From Micromonospora rhizosphaerae (GTDB lineage Bacteria > Actinomycetota > Actinomycetes > Mycobacteriales > Micromonosporaceae): a stretch of DNA of 64,000 nucleotides. The notes beneath the pieces were generated by a model, which searched no databases, had not been told where the DNA came from, and saw nothing but the letters and a program-made list of their open reading frames with translations. Positions 62,626 to 64,000 of the stretch are shown in pieces (within the stretch, counting starts at the first letter, position 1; each line of letters opens with the position of its first letter). Both the position numbers and the translations under genes were made by a program. The stretch is taken from the NCBI RefSeq assembly GCF_900091465.1, contig NZ_FMHV01000002.1:3224001-3288000 (forward strand), written 5' to 3'.

Positions 62626-63393
62626 GTGCACCTTGCCTCATTCGTGACGGCCATCCGCTGGATCGCGATCGCCGCCACAACGCTCGTCCAATCCGTCGTT
62701 GTCTCCCTACTGGTCACCAGCCGCGGCGATCTGGCCGGCGTCATCGCTGCGCTCGGCATCGCCCTGCAGGCGTTCCTGCTGGCCGGCTACCACCACCTCG
62801 CCGTACGCGCCACGTACCGCATCGCCGAGTTGGCGAAGGACCTCGCGGTCGCGGACACGGACCCCGTCACCGGGCTCTCGGTCCGCCGGGTCGCGGAACG
62901 GCACCTCTTCGACGCCGCCGGAACCGACGTGACCGTCGCCCTGATCGACGTCGACGGCATGCACGACATCAACACCGCTCACACCCACGACGGCGGTGAC
63001 CTGTACCTCGCCGCGGTCGCCGAACGGCTTCTCCACGCCGCCGAACCCGGTGACCTGGTCGCCCGCCTCGGCGGCGACGAGTTCGTCGTCGTCACGCCGC
63101 GGGACCCGCAGGCCCTCGCCTGGTCCCTGGCCGCCGCGGTCGCGCCGCCGGTCACGATCGACGGCACCACGCGGCCGATGCGCGTCAGCATCGGCATCTG
63201 CCGCACCCCCGGCGGTGACCCGCATACCGCCCTCGGCCGGGCCGACCGGGCCATGTACACGGCGAAGCGCCGCGGCAGCGGAATCGAGCACTACGACCCC
63301 GTCCGCGACGGCGAGCCGCTCTCACACGGCGTGCGCCCGGCGGTCCGGCGACGCGCCCGGCGCGCCACTCGGCACACCGCCGACAACGCCTAA
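62626..63393 (+). CDS. membrane-anchored GGDEF (diguanylate cyclase) protein
   Basis: 255 aa from GTG 62626 (GAAGGAG 8 nt upstream). Two N-terminal membrane helices (about residues 8-28 and 35-55) precede a GGDEF domain: DTDPVTGLSVRR, the metal-binding IDVDGMHDIN, and the intact GGDEF at 149-153. The inhibitory-site RxxD is ExxD here (EPGD), so product inhibition may be lost. Diguanylate cyclases make c-di-GMP from GTP. In actinomycetes c-di-GMP controls development through BldD, so this element may influence host differentiation; this is inference. Confidence 0.85.
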   Translation: MHLASFVTAIRWIAIAATTLVQSVVVSLLVTSRGDLAGVIAALGIALQAFLLAGYHHLAVRATYRIAELAKDLAVADTDPVTGLSVRRVAERHLFDAAGTDVTVALIDVDGMHDINTAHTHDGGDLYLAAVAERLLHAAEPGDLVARLGGDEFVVVTPRDPQALAWSLAAAVAPPVTIDGTTRPMRVSIGICRTPGGDPHTALGRADRAMYTAKRRGSGIEHYDPVRDGEPLSHGVRPAVRRRARRATRHTADNA

Positions 63394-63432
63394 GAGGTCC
63401 TAACAAAATGATCTCCGGGTCTTTCGTCCCTT

Positions 63433-64000
63433 GTGGATGACGATCTAGAATCTCGGGCCGTGAGGCGTGGCGAGCAGCCGCCGTGGATCGTGCCGGACGG
63501 GCTATGGCAGCGCATCGAGCCGTTGCTGCCTAAACCTGAGCGCAACCCACGGCACCCGGGACGCAAGCGGATCCCGGACCGGCAGGTGCTGTGCGGGATC
63601 CTGTTCGTGCTGCACACCGGCATCCAGTGGGAGTTCCTGCCCCAACAGCTGGGGTTCGGGTCCGGGATGACCTGCTGGCGGCGCCTGGAGGAGTGGAACC
63701 GGGCCGGGGTGTGGCAGCGGCTGCACGAGCTGCTGCTGGCCGAACTCCAGGCAGCCGGCAAGCTCGACTGGTCCCGCGCCGTGATCGACTCCTCACACGT
63801 ACGGGCTGCCAGACGTGGCCCAAAAGCGGCCCGAGCCCGGTCGACCGCGCCCGCCCGGGCTCGAAGCACCACGTCCTGACCGAGGGCGCCGGCATCCCCC
63901 TGGCCGTGTCGCTGACCGGCGGGAACCGCCACGACGTCACCCAACTGCTCCCGCTGATCGACAAGATCCCACCCGTACGAAGCCGCCGTGGCCGGCCCCG
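63433..64000 (+). CDS. IS5-family transposase, two frames joined by -1 frameshift, partial
   Basis: The first frame (63433-63879, 148 aa) has the family N-terminus PPWIVPDGLWQRIEPLLPKP, RKRIPDRQVLCGILFVLHTG and the first catalytic D in AVIDSSHVRAA. After the heptamer at 63819 the -1 frame continues with SGPSPVDRARPGSKHHVLTE and TGGNRHDVTQLLPLID, to the window edge without a stop. The D-D-E active site needs the second frame, so a fusion product is required. This fits the IS427-type organisation of IS5 elements. Confidence 0.85.
63819..63825 (+). promoter_or_regulatory. -1 ribosomal frameshift heptamer C-CCA-AAA
   Basis: CCCAAAA has the X-XXY-YYZ form in the correct phase (codons CCA at 63820 and AAA at 63823). 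Slipping back by one leads straight into the conserved second part of the transposase. Programmed slippage is therefore more likely than decay. Confidence 0.7.

Larger units (their letters stand above)
31597..64000. mobile_element. integrative conjugative element in tRNA-Pro, left part
   Basis: From the tRNA 3' end to the window edge the gene content changes from conserved housekeeping genes to three tyrosine recombinases, AbrB-like regulators, a five-gene type IV secretion core, defence cargo, a replication-relaxation protein, a GGDEF protein and two insertion sequences. The transfer module uses VirB4- and TraG/VirD4-type ATPases rather than a single TraB/FtsK-like protein, so it is a conventional T4SS-type ICE and not an AICE of the pSAM2 kind. 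The right end and second att copy are not in the window. The left boundary is approximate. Confidence 0.75.
63395..64000 (+). mobile_element. IS5-type insertion sequence, cut by the window edge
   Basis: The likely left end begins GAGGTCCTAACAAAATGATC two bases after the GGDEF stop. A transposase gene with a frameshift signal follows. The right end is outside the window, so inverted repeats and target duplication cannot be checked. Confidence 0.75.

Noticed and set aside
63641..63648. CCCAACAG inside the IS5-type transposase
   Set aside because: Isolated and within a conserved coding stretch of an independent mobile element; not counted in the motif system.

Overview
The window is very GC-rich actinobacterial DNA, most likely Micromonospora or a close relative. 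The evidence is the strong third-position G/C bias, the frequent GTG starts, and a left-hand gene order (tlyA, nadK, recN, steA, mctB/steB, pyrG, NUDIX, xerD, parA, scpA, scpB, rluB, cmk, der) that, from memory, matches Mycobacterium tuberculosis Rv1692-Rv1713.

Positions 1-31.6 kb are conserved chromosome. They hold a 5'-truncated HAD phosphatase, an SCP2-like protein, a phasin-like protein, tlyA, nadK, a large secreted subtilase, a TrmB/LuxR-type regulator and recN. Next comes a cell-envelope block: steA, steB/mctB, a MraY-like protein, murJ, a GT4 glycosyltransferase and an 803-aa membrane protein. Then follow pyrG, a NUDIX hydrolase, a TM2 protein, ald, xerD, the segregation set parA-scpA-scpB, and rluB-cmk-der. 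Many of these genes overlap by 4 nt and look co-translated. An 80-bp repeat bounded by GTGAGCG sits exactly on two stop/start junctions, once singly and once as a tandem pair. A shorter, divergent spacer sits the same way between tlyA and nadK.

From a tRNA-Pro(GGG) gene at 31,523 to the end of the window lies an integrated conjugative element whose right end is not seen. Its left end carries three tyrosine recombinases: one next to the tRNA, and two related copies, each translationally coupled to a small AbrB-like gene and arranged in convergent, inverted orientation. A remnant of a second tRNA 3' end and a 22-bp perfect palindrome lie beside the second module. The core has a sigma-like regulator followed by a compact type IV secretion operon (VirB2-like pilin, VirB6-like channel, PrgI-like protein, VirB4 ATPase, TraG/VirD4-like coupling protein). 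Farther right come a replication-relaxation protein, an unknown protein, a membrane GGDEF protein and an IS5-type element cut by the window edge.

Between the transfer operon and the replication gene is a cargo zone (about 47-59 kb) that looks like a defence island, all read leftward: a 1010-aa protein with a nuclease-like N-terminus, an Abi_C-type abortive-infection protein, a Shedu (SduA) nuclease gene, and an 1120-aa helical protein. sduA is split by a complete 1431-bp IS701-family element with 16-bp inverted repeats and a CTAA target duplication. Removing the element and one duplication restores an uninterrupted 297-codon frame.

The strongest undescribed signal is an 8-bp motif, CCCAACAG/CTGTTGGG. 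By eye it occurs 18 times exactly within the element, plus about ten one-mismatch copies, in a few tight clusters. These lie in the divergent control region (38.2-38.8 kb), inside the 3' coding end of the sigma-like gene, at the end of the coupling-protein gene, and on both sides of the replication-relaxation gene. Many neighbours are spaced near 10-11, 20-22, 30-31 or 42-44 bp. I infer a dispersed operator or iteron system that ties transfer and replication together.
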